Positions 50,591-62,300 are shown, counted from the first letter of the stretch. The stretch: 64,000 bases of DNA from Tilletiaria anomala UBC 951 (GCF_000711695.1 NW_013547019.1:124001-188000), one strand, 5' to 3'. The notes: generated from the sequence alone by a model not told the origin. Numbers and translations are program-made.

Positions 50591-51470
50591 CTTGACCTGG
50601 CTCGATAATGGTTGGCAGAGGGGCTCGTACAACAATCAATGATACTCTTTGCAGCCTGCAGCGCTTCGCGCTTCTGATAGTCAATTCGAAACGCAAATGA
50701 TGCGCAGGGCGAGAGGCCGACTCCAACTCCAGCGTTTGCTACGAATAGGTGAACCCAGAAATGGGGGCATTGTCGACTTGCCCTTGAGGTGGTGAAATCA
50801 GAGAGCTAGTCAATCCATGTGAATGTGTGGGACAGACATGAGGAAGGTCGATTTGGTTACAATGTCTGCTCAGCTAGTGTCGAAGAGTAAATGGCTGCGA
50901 TTGACTTTGGCGTGCTGAGCAGTGAGCGTGCTGGCGTGCGCCCCTGTTCACTCTTCACTGTCGAGTAAAACTCTTACCGCGTGCAAAAGCGTCTGCTCTC
51001 GCCGCCATGGCAGGATTGAGGGCAACCTGCAAGCTAGAGCGCTTGAGCTCTGAGCGTAGCTTCCAGTGTTTCGTCGCTTTCTTGCAGTATACCCCTCGGT
51101 CCAGGCAACGTTGATGAGGCGAAGAAGAGAATCCATGACTCAAGAGCACAAGGTCATGAGATGGTCAATGCACAGTGCGCTTTGTAGATCCATGAGAATG
51201 ATGCATGCTACGTAATGAAATCACACCGCGATTCTACTACGGTCTGAGTCACCAGCGTTCTTTTAGCCTGGGCGCAGCTGATTTCAGACTACGGCAACGT
51301 TTGCGTGTAGCGGCTCACAACGGGTCTGGAACTGCTTGACGCCAGGCTAGGTCCCCGCCTCCATATCACTCAGTCTGTACAGAGACCACTTCTGCACAAG
51401 TCTGACAGGTGCTTCAGCTGAGCTCACCTTGCACACAACTTTAGGGCGCCCTAGCTCAGATCCTTCATAG

Positions 51471-51479
51471 TATATAAAG
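51471..51479 (+). promoter_or_regulatory. TATA-box-like element
   Basis: TATATAAAG fits the TATAWAWR consensus. It lies about 370 bp upstream of the candidate gene at 51846. Position and consensus are the only support. Confidence 0.25.
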
Positions 51480-51845
51480 CATCTGAACTGCAGATACAAT
51501 CAGAATTGACACAAAATGCATTCGACCGTGGTATAAACCTTGTCGACGAAAAATAATAGAGTCACCGCACTATACTACATATCTGCTACTACAGTATCGA
51601 AGCACCGCTCAAGCGAATGGATTCGAAGGATCGCCGAACATCCCACTTGTCTCTTTAGTATAGCTGCAGCATACATCTTCATTGGTATGAAACAAAGATG
51701 GACAAAGCCCGAGTGTCGCTTTCGTCGGCCTGTTTGGAGTGAGCTCATGTCTTGTTGCCATACTCCGTCTTACGACATAGGAACGAGGCCTCAACATTCG
51801 ACCAGAAGTATGGTGGCGCCTTGTATAGCTTGGTATCTGGGTTGT

Positions 51846-52409
51846 ATGCCAGCGCTGACCTGTGATGGATCGGTTGCAAGATTTGCCTTGTCAGATCTAC
51901 CCAGGAAGTAAGTGGTCCGAGTCAGTACGCGCCCAGATTGCAAGCGGCATCGCTCTTTCTATCATCGCAGGGGTATCTTTGCTCTTCTTGCCATGGTCTA
52001 CCAGCGCGCAAAAGGGAACTTGGCGCGCCAGTCGAGAGGCGCTGCAGGAAGCAAAGGCCGGGGGGGGGGGATGCTTGGGGGTTTGACGATGTCTTTGAAG
52101 GGGCAATTGAAGCGTGGGAAATTGGGGCAGCAGCGAGCCAAAGATGCTGGCGTGACTGCTCTTGCGGCATCGAAAATGCTCGCAGAGTGCAGGGTGCCCC
52201 GAAAGTCCGCAGCAGAAAAGGTGGGCCAGGATGAACTGCAAAATGTCTCAATGACCAATGCAGACCTGATATCGAAGTGTATTAGCCGCAATCACCTTTC
52301 AATTCGTGCGCCTCGGATCCGCGGCCAGGAGAAACGTTCGTATCGCTTAGGGAAGTTTTGTCTGAGATCGCAATTCATTGCCGAGCTTGCAAGAGTCCTT
52401 GATGCCTAG
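51846..52409 (+). CDS. Candidate orphan gene, two exons, basic protein
   Basis: Not recognised. Exons 51846-51907 and 51971-52409 join across a 63 bp intron with good sites (GAA/GTAAGT donor, TCATCGCAG acceptor) and give 166 aa from an ATG (MPALTCDGSVARFALSDLPR). A hydrophobic start to exon 2 (GIFALLAMVYQ) is followed by a Lys/Arg/Gly-rich region (SKGRGGGMLGGLTMSLKGQ) and a mixed tail (MLAECRVPRKSAAEKVG). The frame crosses an 11-G run, so a one-base sequencing error there would break or create it. It may equally be chance. Confidence 0.25.
52060..52070 (+). repeat. G11 homopolymer
   Basis: Eleven consecutive G inside the candidate orphan frame. Such runs are prone to length error in sequencing and to slippage in vivo, and the reading frame downstream depends on its length. 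Confidence 0.9.
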
Positions 52410-53464
52410 ACATTCTACATGCTCCTTGAATGTAGTACCTTGGGCCCATCTGGGCAAACGGTGCATTGGAAGCGCATTACATCTGTCAAGACGTGTATAC
52501 CAATTCAATCTGGAACACCCAATGCCAAGATGATTACTAAAGGAAAGACATGGGCATGGCACGACTCATGAAGAGGTCTCTATGGAAATTCAGCGTTTGG
52601 GCGAACCTTCCCGTGCATTCTCACCATCTCCAAGCCCCCCGGCTATTTCATTTGCTGGGGTCCACGATGGCATTCTTCCTAGCTTTCTTTACCCTACAAC
52701 GCGGCGGAAATTGAGCTCGCACTTTTAGAGCTCGCCAGCAGCGAGCTCCTTGACACTCCTTTCCGAGATAATGGTCGCTGGCACTACGAATCGCGTAGGT
52801 ATAGATAGGCAAGTTCAACTGCATGCCACGAGGGATAAGAATTAAGAGGATCTTGTGTGCGACGATGTGATGATGTGTGGATCAATCTGTGTGGATCAAG
52901 GTGTGGATCCGTGGAGAGACAAGTTCTTTTCGCTGGAAAACCAATTCTTCTGATTGTGTGTTTCTCATAAAAGAAACAAGGCCGTAGAGGACAGCCTGTA
53001 CACCAGTGTGCAGGCCTGCACAGATTTTCTCAGTGCGTCCAGCCCATAGTTGTCCAGCAGTTTCTCCTGCGTAACAGGGGAGAAGGTCCCGGATGCCCCG
53101 GATGCTGTGGAGGAGAAGAAAGGAGGGCCGAGACCCAAGGGCGGAACGCAGAACGACGAAAAGTTTTGTCGGCAGAGCGTCCCAGCGAAAGAGTGTAGAA
53201 AAAAATCCCAAGCTCACACAGGTCTCAACCCGAAGGAAAGAAACGCCAGCAGGCACACCTTCCCTATTCAGCTCACTCGATGCACTTCTTTTTACCTTTT
53301 GCTCGCCTCACACGCATGGCATTCAGTTGAAGACGCTCCCCCATCACCAATTGGTACGAGCATCAAGCACTCGAACAATCACTCAAGCTGCCAGCGATCA
53401 CACTGCGCAACTGAAACCAGGGGAGGCAAGTCTTTGCTACTCGGCAACATATATATCCGCGCCT

Positions 53465-53536
53465 ATGCGCTTCTCAGCAAACACGCGGGACGACTACATT
53501 TCTGACCAGGTATTCAAGTCTTCACACGATGCTTAA
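53465..53536 (+). CDS. Arginine attenuator peptide uORF of CPA1
   Basis: Encodes a 23-residue peptide with core DDYISDQVFKSSH. The fungal attenuator peptide has the cores QDYISDHIWKTSSH (Saccharomyces CPA1) and QDYLSDHLWRALNA (Neurospora arg-2). High arginine stalls the ribosome that has made it and reduces CPA1 translation. Asp-Tyr-Ile-Ser-Asp and Ser-Ser-His align; the His before and the conserved Trp are Gln and Phe here. Its last codons overlap the CPA1 start codon in another frame. The ATG context is weak (C at -3), as expected for leaky scanning. The frame is open farther upstream to an ATG at 53093, but the peptide size argues for 53465. Confidence 0.8.
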   Translation: MRFSANTRDDYISDQVFKSSHDA

Positions 53537-55182
53537 GCTCGCTTCCGCTGCAGCCCCTTCTTTCTCCGTCAGCAGCATGCTGCAACAGCGTGCCTCATCC
53601 AGCATCAGCGCGCTTGCTACCGCACGTGCTTCCTATGCAGCGACTCGAGCCTTCAGCACATCCTTGCGCGCACAGTTGGCTACCCCCGTGGATGCCGACA
53701 AACCCAAGAAATCCGTCGGCGGATTTGCTATCAGCTCAGCACCGCGCATCACCTACACTTACGCGCCACCTTCTCAGCCTGCTACCTTGCACTTGAAGAC
53801 TGGCCAGTCCTTCCCTGGCAAGTCGTTCGGTCACCCTGAGACGCGCTTCGGAGAGACGGTCTTCACCACCTCTATCACTTCGTACACCGAGTCTCTCACC
53901 GACCCCTCATATCAAGGCCAGCTTTTGACTTTCACGCAGCCGCTCATGGGTAACTATGGCGTACCGGACAATTTTGGTACAAACGTGAGCCCGCATGGTC
54001 ACCCGCTCGACGTGAACGTCGGCAGCCTTATGGAGAGCACCGGAGTTCAGGCAGCCGGTGTCATCGTCAGCAACCTCACCGAAAACTTCTCGCACTTTGA
54101 AGCGAAGGAGTCGCTCGCTACGTGGTGCGCTCGCCACGGCGTACCCGGCATCAGTGGCATCGACACTCGTGCACTCACCACGCTGCTTCGCGACCAAGGC
54201 TCCACTCTTGGCGCAATCAAGATTGGCGCAGGCCACGAGCAGCCACCCGCAAATTCAGACTTCTACGACCCGATGGGAGAGAACCTGATCGAAAAAGTCT
54301 CGACCAAGCAGCCGTACACTATTCACCCCGTCGGGGGTGCATCCGCAGCCAAGGTGCATGTTGCGCTCCTGGACTTTGGTTGCAAGGCCAACATCCTTCG
54401 CTCTCTCCTTCGCCGCGGAGCAACTGTTACGGTGCTTCCTTGGAACTACGACTTCAACCCCGTGCGGGACAACTTCGATGGCCTCTTCCTCAGCAACGGC
54501 CCTGGCAGCCCGTACTCAATCCCAAGCGCCGTCGGAGTCGTCAAGAAAGCAATCGATGAGTGGAACAGGCCAATCTTTGGCATCTGCATGGGTCATCAGA
54601 TCATTGGCCTCGCTGCCGGCATCAAGGCATACCGTATGAAGTTTGGCAACAGGGGCCACAATCAACCCGTGGTTGCCATCTCCACGCACGGCAGCTCGGT
54701 CAAGGCTGGCCGTGTCTACATCACCAGCCAGAACCATGGGTACGCGCTAAAATTCGAAGAGTCCGCGCGCACCATCGAAGATGGCAAGTGGCCTGATGGA
54801 TGGGAGCCATGGTTCGTCAATGCGAATGACGGCTCGATCGAGGGTATCAGACTTTGTGAGTGCTCGCACGAATTCCCGGCGTGGCGTTTGGCTTTTTGCT
54901 GATGCTATGTCCACGACCTTCGCCTTTTCTCTCCCTTTTCTTCCTTTTTTCCCCAATACAGCGCCAAAGATTGACCGCAAACCGGTTTGGGCCGTCCAGT
55001 TCCACCCCGAGCACGCCGGTGGGCCAGAAGACTGCAGCGAGATGTTCACGGACTACGTGACGGAGTGCATCAAGGCAAAGGAGGAGCGTGGCCAGCGTGA
55101 CATCGGCGCTGGCATCGCAAGCTCTTTCCAAGGGCCTGTTGGCACTGGTTTGAAGCCCAGTTTGATCGAGGTGAAGGCATGA
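53529..55182 (+). CDS. CPA1: Carbamoyl-phosphate synthase, arginine-specific small subunit (glutaminase)
   Basis: Mitochondrial amidotransferase that supplies ammonia from glutamine to the large subunit for arginine synthesis. Exons are 53529-54855 and 54962-55182; the intron (GTGAGT...ATACAG) gives IEGIRL-SPKIDRKPVWAVQ, 515 aa in total. The N-terminal 50 residues are Ser/Ala/Arg-rich (RASYAATRAFSTSLRAQLA), a presequence. The small-chain domain begins ATLHLKTGQSFPGKSFGHPE. The class-I amidotransferase domain has GLFLSNGPGSP, the nucleophile in FGICMGHQIIGLAAG and the His-Glu pair in FHPEHAGGPED. The ATG has A at -3, stronger than the uORF start it overlaps. The presequence separates it from the URA2/CAD multifunctional protein. 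Confidence 0.95.
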
Positions 55183-56071
55183 CTCTTGTTTGGAGGTACG
55201 TCGTGCGGGAGAAAGTGGGCGCGAGCAATTGATTGAAGATAATACAAACGCATTGCATCAAGTGTATATACAAAGAATTGATCACTACGACTGCCATACA
55301 GTCTTGGAACCATCGAACTTGAGGTGATGCAACACTTTGCGCTCTCAGATCTCTCAGGCAACTATTCCTTGTTCCACAGGTGCTCCAGGCGGCACCCAGC
55401 ATCGCTGATGGCCGAGGCAGATTGGAACGTACGTGAATTTGGAACGGAGCACGCCTCAGAAGGAAATATCGAAAACGATGCACACCCCGACTGCGAGCAC
55501 GTACAGTATGATCCCTTCTGATCCCAGATCGATGGTCTCTCCAAACTGCCGAATGCTTTTAGAACGCGATTCATGGGCGAGGCCGTGCGAGTGAGAGATA
55601 GAGTTTGATGTCTTCAGACAATCACAAATGTGTGTATATATGTATGTTCGAGCGGGCCATTCAACTTTCATGACATGTTGGCAGCATGCGCTGCCCCACA
55701 TTGCACACAGCCGCAGTGCCACTCTGCCTTCGACACGTCAATCGACGGAGCTGTTGGCCACCAGTGCACCGTGCCCTCGTTACTTGATTCCGTCGTATCT
55801 GGTGCTCGGTACTGATGTTCGCCTGCACATGTCATTCTTCTTCTACCCGACATTGCTGCGCACGAGAAGTTCCATCGTCGAGAGAAAGAAGAGTCCTTGG
55901 CTCTGATCGATCGTCCTGCTGCTCATCCCTGTATTGCAGCATCCCAAACCGCGCTCGATCCCACCGCAGAGTAGAATTGCACGAGACTTGTTCAAATCGG
56001 TCAAGTCCGCCGCTCTGCCTGCTTCATCCGTAAATCAATAGGAAGAAGACACATGACCAGAACTAGCAACG
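55183..56071. other. Intergenic, CPA1 3' flank and lipase promoter
   Basis: 889 bp. On the minus strand, 55545-55456 reads FGETIDLGSEGIILYVLAVG followed by VCIVFDISF and a stop, after a CGGCAG that could be a splice acceptor. This looks like the tail of a small membrane protein, but I found no start exon. The rest shows nothing. Confidence 0.35.
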
Positions 56072-57410
56072 ATGCCGAGCATTCCTGTCGCTAATCCAGG
56101 CACAACCAGCACAGAGTTTGTGCCAAGCGAGGCAAAACCAGCCATCAAGTTCTTTGTGAAGCGATGGACCCCCTCCACGAGCCCGCCAACCGCTGCTGTC
56201 CTCTTCATTCATGGATTTTTGGAGAACATTGAGCGATACGACCATGTGTTTCCCGTGTTCGCTTCCAAGGGCATCGCAGTCACAGCCTTTGATCAGCGAG
56301 GGTTTGGGAAAACAGCAAAGGATGGCACAGACAGCTGGAAAAAGAACCATGGCAACACGACGAGATCCTTGCAGTATCAGGATATTGCGCAGTTTCTCAA
56401 GGACGAAAGGAAGAGGCTCGACCAGGAGTATGGTCCCAGGTCCGTCCCCCTCTTTCTCGTTGGCCACAGCATGGTGAGAGAAGCAACGGCGTTCATTGTC
56501 TCATGATGACTGACCATTATCATCCGATTCACAGGGTGGAGGCCTCGCATTGGCCACTTTCACCAGGCCCAAATCAGAGGCCTTCTTCCCCAGCGCCGTC
56601 CTTCAAGATGTAAAAGGAGTCGTTGCGCTCGCCCCATGGCTCCTGCTCGTCGACGTAAGTGTCGGCCGGTGGTCTTTTGCAAGTTCTTTTACAAGCGGCT
56701 GACGCACTCCCAACGCAGAATCCGCCATCGATTGTACCAACAGCAGCTGGCTACCTCATCTCTATCTACCCTGGCGCCAAAAAGCAAGCCCCTTTGAATC
56801 CTGAATATGTGTCGAAAGACCCGGAAGTGGTCGCGGAATACCGAAAGAACCCGTTCACGAACCCCAATGTGCGTATTCCTGTGCAGCCGAGCACGTACAG
56901 TTACCTCAAGCTCTCAAAGTTTGATTTCTTCATGGCCAGGTCTACCTCAAAGCCATCCATGGTCCGCTTGCTAGTGGTCTGAACATCTTGAACAAGGAGT
57001 ACGTCAATTTTCCCAATGACAAGCCGTTGCTCATCGTGCACGGCACGGCGGACAAGGTGTGCGACATCAAGGGTAGCAGAGACTTTATTCAGAGGGTCCA
57101 GGCGGACGACAAACAGCTGATCGAGATGGAAGGATTGTACCATGAACTGCACAACGAGCAAGGTGACGAGAAGGTGAAAGCCATCAACCATGTCATTGAG
57201 TGAGTTCTCTGCGTCGCGGTCGGCAAGTGCTCGCCGTCTGCACCAAACTGTGTGACCAGGACTAACTGCGCATGCATTTTGGACAATTTCAGCTGGATTC
57301 TTGCCCATGCAAAGAGCCCCGGAGGCCCGGAGTCGTCGGCTTCGGCTCCGAGCGCCTCTGCGGCCCCTGTCACAGCTACCTCCGTGCCTACCAGCGCAGA
57401 CAGTGAGTAG
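56072..57410 (+). CDS. Monoglyceride lipase (Yju3/MGLL type), possibly the N-terminal half of a fusion
   Basis: Alpha/beta hydrolase that cleaves monoacylglycerols. Exons are 56072-56473, 56535-56654, 56719-56868, 56940-57199 and 57293-57410, giving 349 aa. Family marks are AVLFIHGFLENIERYDHVFP, VTAFDQRGFGKT, the nucleophile elbow VGHSM-GGGLAL, PLLIVHGTADKVCD with the catalytic Asp, and the His in GLYHELHNE. The C-terminus after NHVI-DWILAHAKSPGG is a Ser/Ala/Pro/Thr linker of about 30 residues, unusual for a lipase end. A consensus GTGAGT at 57403 sits eight bases before the stop; using it joins the linker in frame to the GT8 domain downstream. With that intron retained, the lipase ends SADSE. 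Confidence 0.92.
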
Positions 57411-57528
57411 AGTTGCCCACTGTAATGCAGGTTGCACCAGCTTCGAGGCATAGCACCGTGGCCCTTATGAAATGACCCTTATACCACTTCTCTTGACGTC
57501 CGATCCTTTTCGCTGCGTTCTTCTTCAG

Positions 57529-58757
57529 CTTCGGCAAAGAAGGCCTGGGCGACGCTGCTGACTGGCGAAAAGTACCTGCCGGGCTTGTTCGTTTTCTCGC
57601 GCAGCCTGCTGCATGGACGGAACGCAAGTAGATACCCGCTTATCGTAATGGTGACCGACGATGTCTCGGCGGAGGCACAGCAAGTCATCAAGGAGATGGG
57701 CTGCATTGTACGGAGAGTTGATGCGCTCATGCCGACGCAAAAATCTGAGGTGCATCGCCGCTCACTGCGTTGCGAGCGGTCGTATACAAACCGCATCTGA
57801 CCCATCTCCTGCTTTCTTGTGCAGATGCTTGCAGAGGAACGGTTCTCGCTCGTCTGGACAAAGCTTCGTGCCTTTGAGTTGGAAGAGTATGAGCGCGTGA
57901 TCTTGATCGACTCGGACATGTTGGTCAGGAGGAATATGGATGAGCTCATGACTTGCAAGCTCGATAGCGACAGCGGCATCGCTGCGAGTTTCGCTTGCAC
58001 GTGCAACCCTCGCAAGGTCGCGTCATACCCCGCATCCTGGTTAGTTTCAATCTCTGACACTGTTGCTGGATGTTGCTAAGGCTCAGATATTCACGCGCTA
58101 CACGATAGGATATCCGCGAACTGTGCTTTCACACCACAGTCGCACCCCGACGCCCTAACTCATCCCACAACCGTGACACCAGAATCACGCGACAACTATC
58201 ATTTGTTGAACAGCGGCCTCGTCGTGCTTACCCCGTCCAAGGCGGTGATGGAGGATATGAGCAGGCAAATCGCTACAGATCCAGAGATCCCGGCCTTCCG
58301 CTTCCCAGATCAGGACTTCCTCGCCAAATATTACAAAGGACGCTTCACTCCACTCCCTTGGGTCTACAATGCGCTGAAGCCGTTGCGTAAGTGCCACACC
58401 AACATTTGGCGCGACGAGGAGGTCCGCAACGTGCACTACATTCTTGAGTAAGTCATCGCGAATGTGCACAAGTGCGTGGTTAAGTTTTTTTAACATATCT
58501 GCCGCCTCTTCATGCTCTCACTCTCCACAAGCAAACCATGGGCCGTGGGCTACCCTGGCAACGAGGAAGATGACCCAGATGCGGTGACGCACAGCTGGTG
58601 GTGGAAAGCATACGAGGATGCCAAGGCGCATCGTGAAGGTTTGCTGGCCGAAAGCGACCAATGGGAAGAGTACATTGGGCGCTTCGTGCGCGAGGAGCCA
58701 AGGGATGTCGTGAATGCGGCCCAACCACAGCCGGCGCTTGGGACACCTGCACAGTAA
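57529..58757 (+). CDS. GT8 glycosyltransferase (glycogenin/galactinol synthase-like)
   Basis: Retaining family-8 glycosyltransferase using a UDP-sugar. Exons are 57529-57749, 57825-58039, 58109-58447 and 58532-58757. Marks are KKAWATLLTGEKYLPGLFVF, YPLIVMVTDDVS, MLAEERFSLVWTKLRAFELE, then the DxD motif in RVILIDSDMLVRRNMDEL, ISANCAFTP, NYHLLNSGLVVLTPS, FPDQDFLAKYYKGRFTPLPW, YNALKPLRK and KPWAVGYPGNE. No ATG is in frame before KAWATLL within the first exon. Either the exon is entered from the lipase gene (intron 57403-57528, in frame), or a two-codon exon at 57425 (ATGCAG) is spliced to 57540 by an AAAG acceptor. The last intron also ends in AAG. Substrate cannot be told from sequence. Confidence 0.85.
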
Positions 58758-59354
58758 GTACTTGACTTCTCGACCCCTAGCCCATCACATTGCCTGGAGG
58801 CACCGTTAACCACGTTCTCGTTGCTTCTATCGGTTGTGTGTGCATAACCAGGGCAATCGAGGCCCATCTGTGACAGGATGACACCCAAGGCATCTTGCAT
58901 GTTATCGAACTGGCTTTTTGTACTAAAGGAACGTATGCAGGCCTCTTCAGCGTAAAGTGTACGAAGGCGTGCATCTGGGAATCACAAACATTTTAAATTA
59001 GTAGTGGAGTTGATGCGGGCGCTTATGTACGCCGCGTTATGTGCACATACCACTACGCAGCGCCGCTGGAGGGGGAGCTTCCACTATTAGAACGCTGTGT
59101 CACTATGAAGATATACACTTAACTGTATTCGATGAAGCACCTAGCAAGGATAGTTGCGACTCACGGCTACATTCATAACGGGGTCCAAAACCAAAGCAAA
59201 TATATGTATCCGTCGCCCTGCTGCCAACACGCACCCCTACATGGCGTCCTTGCGCTCGCAGCTGACAAGGAGCTGAAGGTACAAGTATTGATCAGGTTCA
59301 GACCGTCAGTAGGCGGCCAATACTGGCGCGCTGACGGACAACAAGTTAGTCAGC
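58758..59354. other. Intergenic, GT8 / YVC1
   Basis: 597 bp between two plus-strand genes; presumably the YVC1 promoter. No coding region or RNA gene is supported. Confidence 0.4.
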
Positions 59355-62300
59355 ATGCCGTCTGCTCACCACAATATCGTGGCTGGCACGTCTAGATGCA
59401 CCACGAACGCTTCTGGTAGCAGCATCGCCCAAGGAGGTCTATCAAGTCAACGGCGTAGTGTGGCAAGTGTTCCGGACGACGCCATAGACGTGCCGTCCAA
59501 CGCACTCGCAGCTGCCGCGATCGAGTCCTCGAACAATTCCAAGAAGCTGCTAAAAAATTTGACTTTTGCGCCACTGGACCTCGACAAGATTCCAGCTTCA
59601 CCAATAATATCGTCCAGAGACGGTGATGATCTCTTTGATAGCGATGGCCGTGAACCTGCCGCTGCAGGCAATCCTGCCCGAGTGGCGAATAGGGGTGCAT
59701 CTGGCACGACAGGTGGACGAGATGCACGGAGATTACAGACTGATTTCGAAGAACTGGACGTAATTTCGCGCCTGTCCACTCAAAGGCGGCAAGCTGGTGA
59801 AGGCGGCCATGATGCAAGAGTCGACGACCTGTTCTTGCAGGTTGAGAGGCAAAGAACCTACCCTCTTATCCACCTGATTCATCAAGGCGAGTCGCGAGAG
59901 CACTTTTCCATTGTGCGAGAGCCTGACTGAGAGTTCTTGCAATTCTGCTTCAGACGTTAAGCGCACGATTGATACCCACCTGACTTGGGAGGAGCTCACG
60001 TCGGTGGATTTGAATTTTGCCCTTGTCCGGCCCTTGGCAGTCAAATACGCTAAGCTCCGCAGCCCAGCCGTAATTTACGGCTTCCTCTTCAACAAGATCC
60101 AGTTTCTGCGAGAAGCTTCAGCAGATATTGCCTTCCAGCAGATCAATGCAACGCGCGGCATGATGTGCGAGCTCTTGGCCATCAAGCTCCTCCGAACCTT
60201 CAGCGCCGATGGCATCGAGCTCGTCACAGTCCTGACAGCACCATTCTCACCATTTAACGGCATAGAGCTTAGCCCACGGTACCAAGAGCAGCTACGACGC
60301 CAGCAAGAAGCAAATCACAGCTTGGATCTATCTGAAAGCGACACCACGCGCCGTAATGTAATGCTTGCCAATGCGTCCGGCTTTTGTTCCGCCAATCCCA
60401 ACTTATCAGGTAACGGGTCTCGTTTCAACCTGGGCGGCAGAGGTCAACAGCGTGATGCAGCTCAGGCGTCTTGCTCCGCGCTGGAGCTTGCATTGTTTTC
60501 CTCCTCCAAGAAATTCATCAAGTCGCCACTCTGCCAAAAAGTCGTCCAGGGTATCTGGGAAGGCACAGTGGTGATTTCGAGCGCGTCCAATCATGCGATT
60601 CTAAATGATGATTACAAGCGCAAGCCGCTCAGCATTTACGACCCCCGTACCGCGCCTTTGCTCAATCATTACCGGCTCAAAGTGCCACAAGTCCGCAGTC
60701 GCCTGGAGTTCCTCAATTTCATCATCCTGTTTGGCTTCTTTATTCTCTGTTTGTGAGTCGCCAGCATGGTTCCTGTCACACATGCGGAGCGGCAACTTTT
60801 GACGAGTCCATATCTTCGACGTCGTCCTTGCAGAGGGCAGAAGGAAAGTCCAACCTGGACCACGTGGGAGACTCTATTCACGATCTGGCTTGCAGGTTTT
60901 GCACTAGACGAGGTGGCTCAAGCCCAGGAGCACGGCTGGAATGTTTACCTCGGCTCAGTATGGGTAAGTGCAACCGCATACCGTAACAAAGCCAACAAAG
61001 CCAATGCCGAAAGGCACTGACTTGGGCGCCCCTTACATCAGAATCTCATCGACAGCCTCTTTGTGGTTATTGCCACCGTGTGGCTGGGCATGCGCGTCAT
61101 TGCGTTGCGCACAGACAACGCAGACCTTTCTAGCATGAGCTTTGATATCCTTGCTCTCGGTGCAGTCCTGCTTTGTCCCCGAGTCGCCAGCGCTCTCGTC
61201 AGAGACAACATTGTTCTCCTCGCGCTGCGAGAGATGCTGGCTGATTTTGCCTTGTGAGTGTCTGTCACTGCTTCAAACCATCTCGGAGACAGGCGCGGCA
61301 ATTGACGCGCGATGTGTCCCACTCTCGACACGCTCTGCAGCTTCATTGGCTTGGCTGCTGTGTGCTTTAGCGGGTTTTGGTACGCCTTTTACACCCTCTC
61401 TGATCACGAAAAGTGGCCTCCTTTCCGCATCCTGGACATGATGCTGAAGATTTGGTTTGGAAACACATGTGAGTCATCGCTGAAAGAACCAAACGAGCTC
61501 GGGAGTCTTACTATCCTTTGCTTTTGGCTGTGATCGAACAGTCATTGGCTTTGACGCGGCGCAAAACTTTAATGAAGTGATAGGCCCACCTTTGATGGTA
61601 CTATACTCGATCGTCTCGTCAGTCAAACCTACACGCTTTATTACGCACCGTTACAGAGCACTGAAACGCTTCGCACTCGCACAGAAATACGCTTCTCTTG
61701 ACGGTGCTAGTCTCCCTCCTGTCGAACACGTTTTCCGTCGTGCGCGAGAATGCCGCCGAGGAAGTTCAATTCCATCATACATTCCAGACACTGGCAGGCG
61801 TCTCCACGGATGCACTCTTCTCCTACGTCCCACCATTGAACCTGCTGTGCGTTACCATTGTCTATCCTGCCTCGTTCATTCTCACACCAAGGTGGATACA
61901 CAAACTCAATGGTGAGAGTCGCCGCCCGTCGAATGCGCCGGTTGCAGCGCCATCCTGACCATTTCTGCGTTGTGATTCAGTCTTCCTGATCCGCTTCACG
62001 TCATTTCCTATCTTACTCGGGATCCATGTGGCGGAGCGCTGGAAGTTCAGAAGCGGGTTCGAAATCACAGCCAAACGAGCAGGCCAGGTCTTCACATGGC
62101 TGCCTCTTTCTATAAGTGGTAAGGCAGGCAGTCTGGAGGTCATTGACGAAGTGTTCATCAGCGAACACGACATGGGGAACGACGCGCAATCCTCTTGGGA
62201 ATCTGAAGCTCTCAAACAGGTTCAGGAGCAAACGAACGTGGATGCAGACGCTGCGCATCGTCTCAGCCGCCAGTTGATGGAACAGCCGGGTGCTTCACCG

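Larger units (their letters stand above)
50591..53464. other. Sparse region between DCAF8-like gene and CPA1 leader
   Basis: 2.9 kb between divergent genes. I recognise no family. The only assembled candidate is at 51846-52409, listed separately. A minus-strand frame at 51149-50955 (KATKHWKLRSELKRSSLQVA) is protein-like but has no clear start or relative. The part next to CPA1 must hold its promoter. Confidence 0.4.

Noticed and set aside
52060-52070. Splicing frames around the G11 run to make a longer protein
   Set aside because: The two-exon frame already runs through the tract, and shifting frames would need an unsupported base change.
53093-53536. 147-codon frame that contains the attenuator peptide
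   Set aside because: The upstream part has no resemblance to anything and the attenuator is a free 20-25 residue peptide in other fungi, so the ATG at 53465 is preferred.
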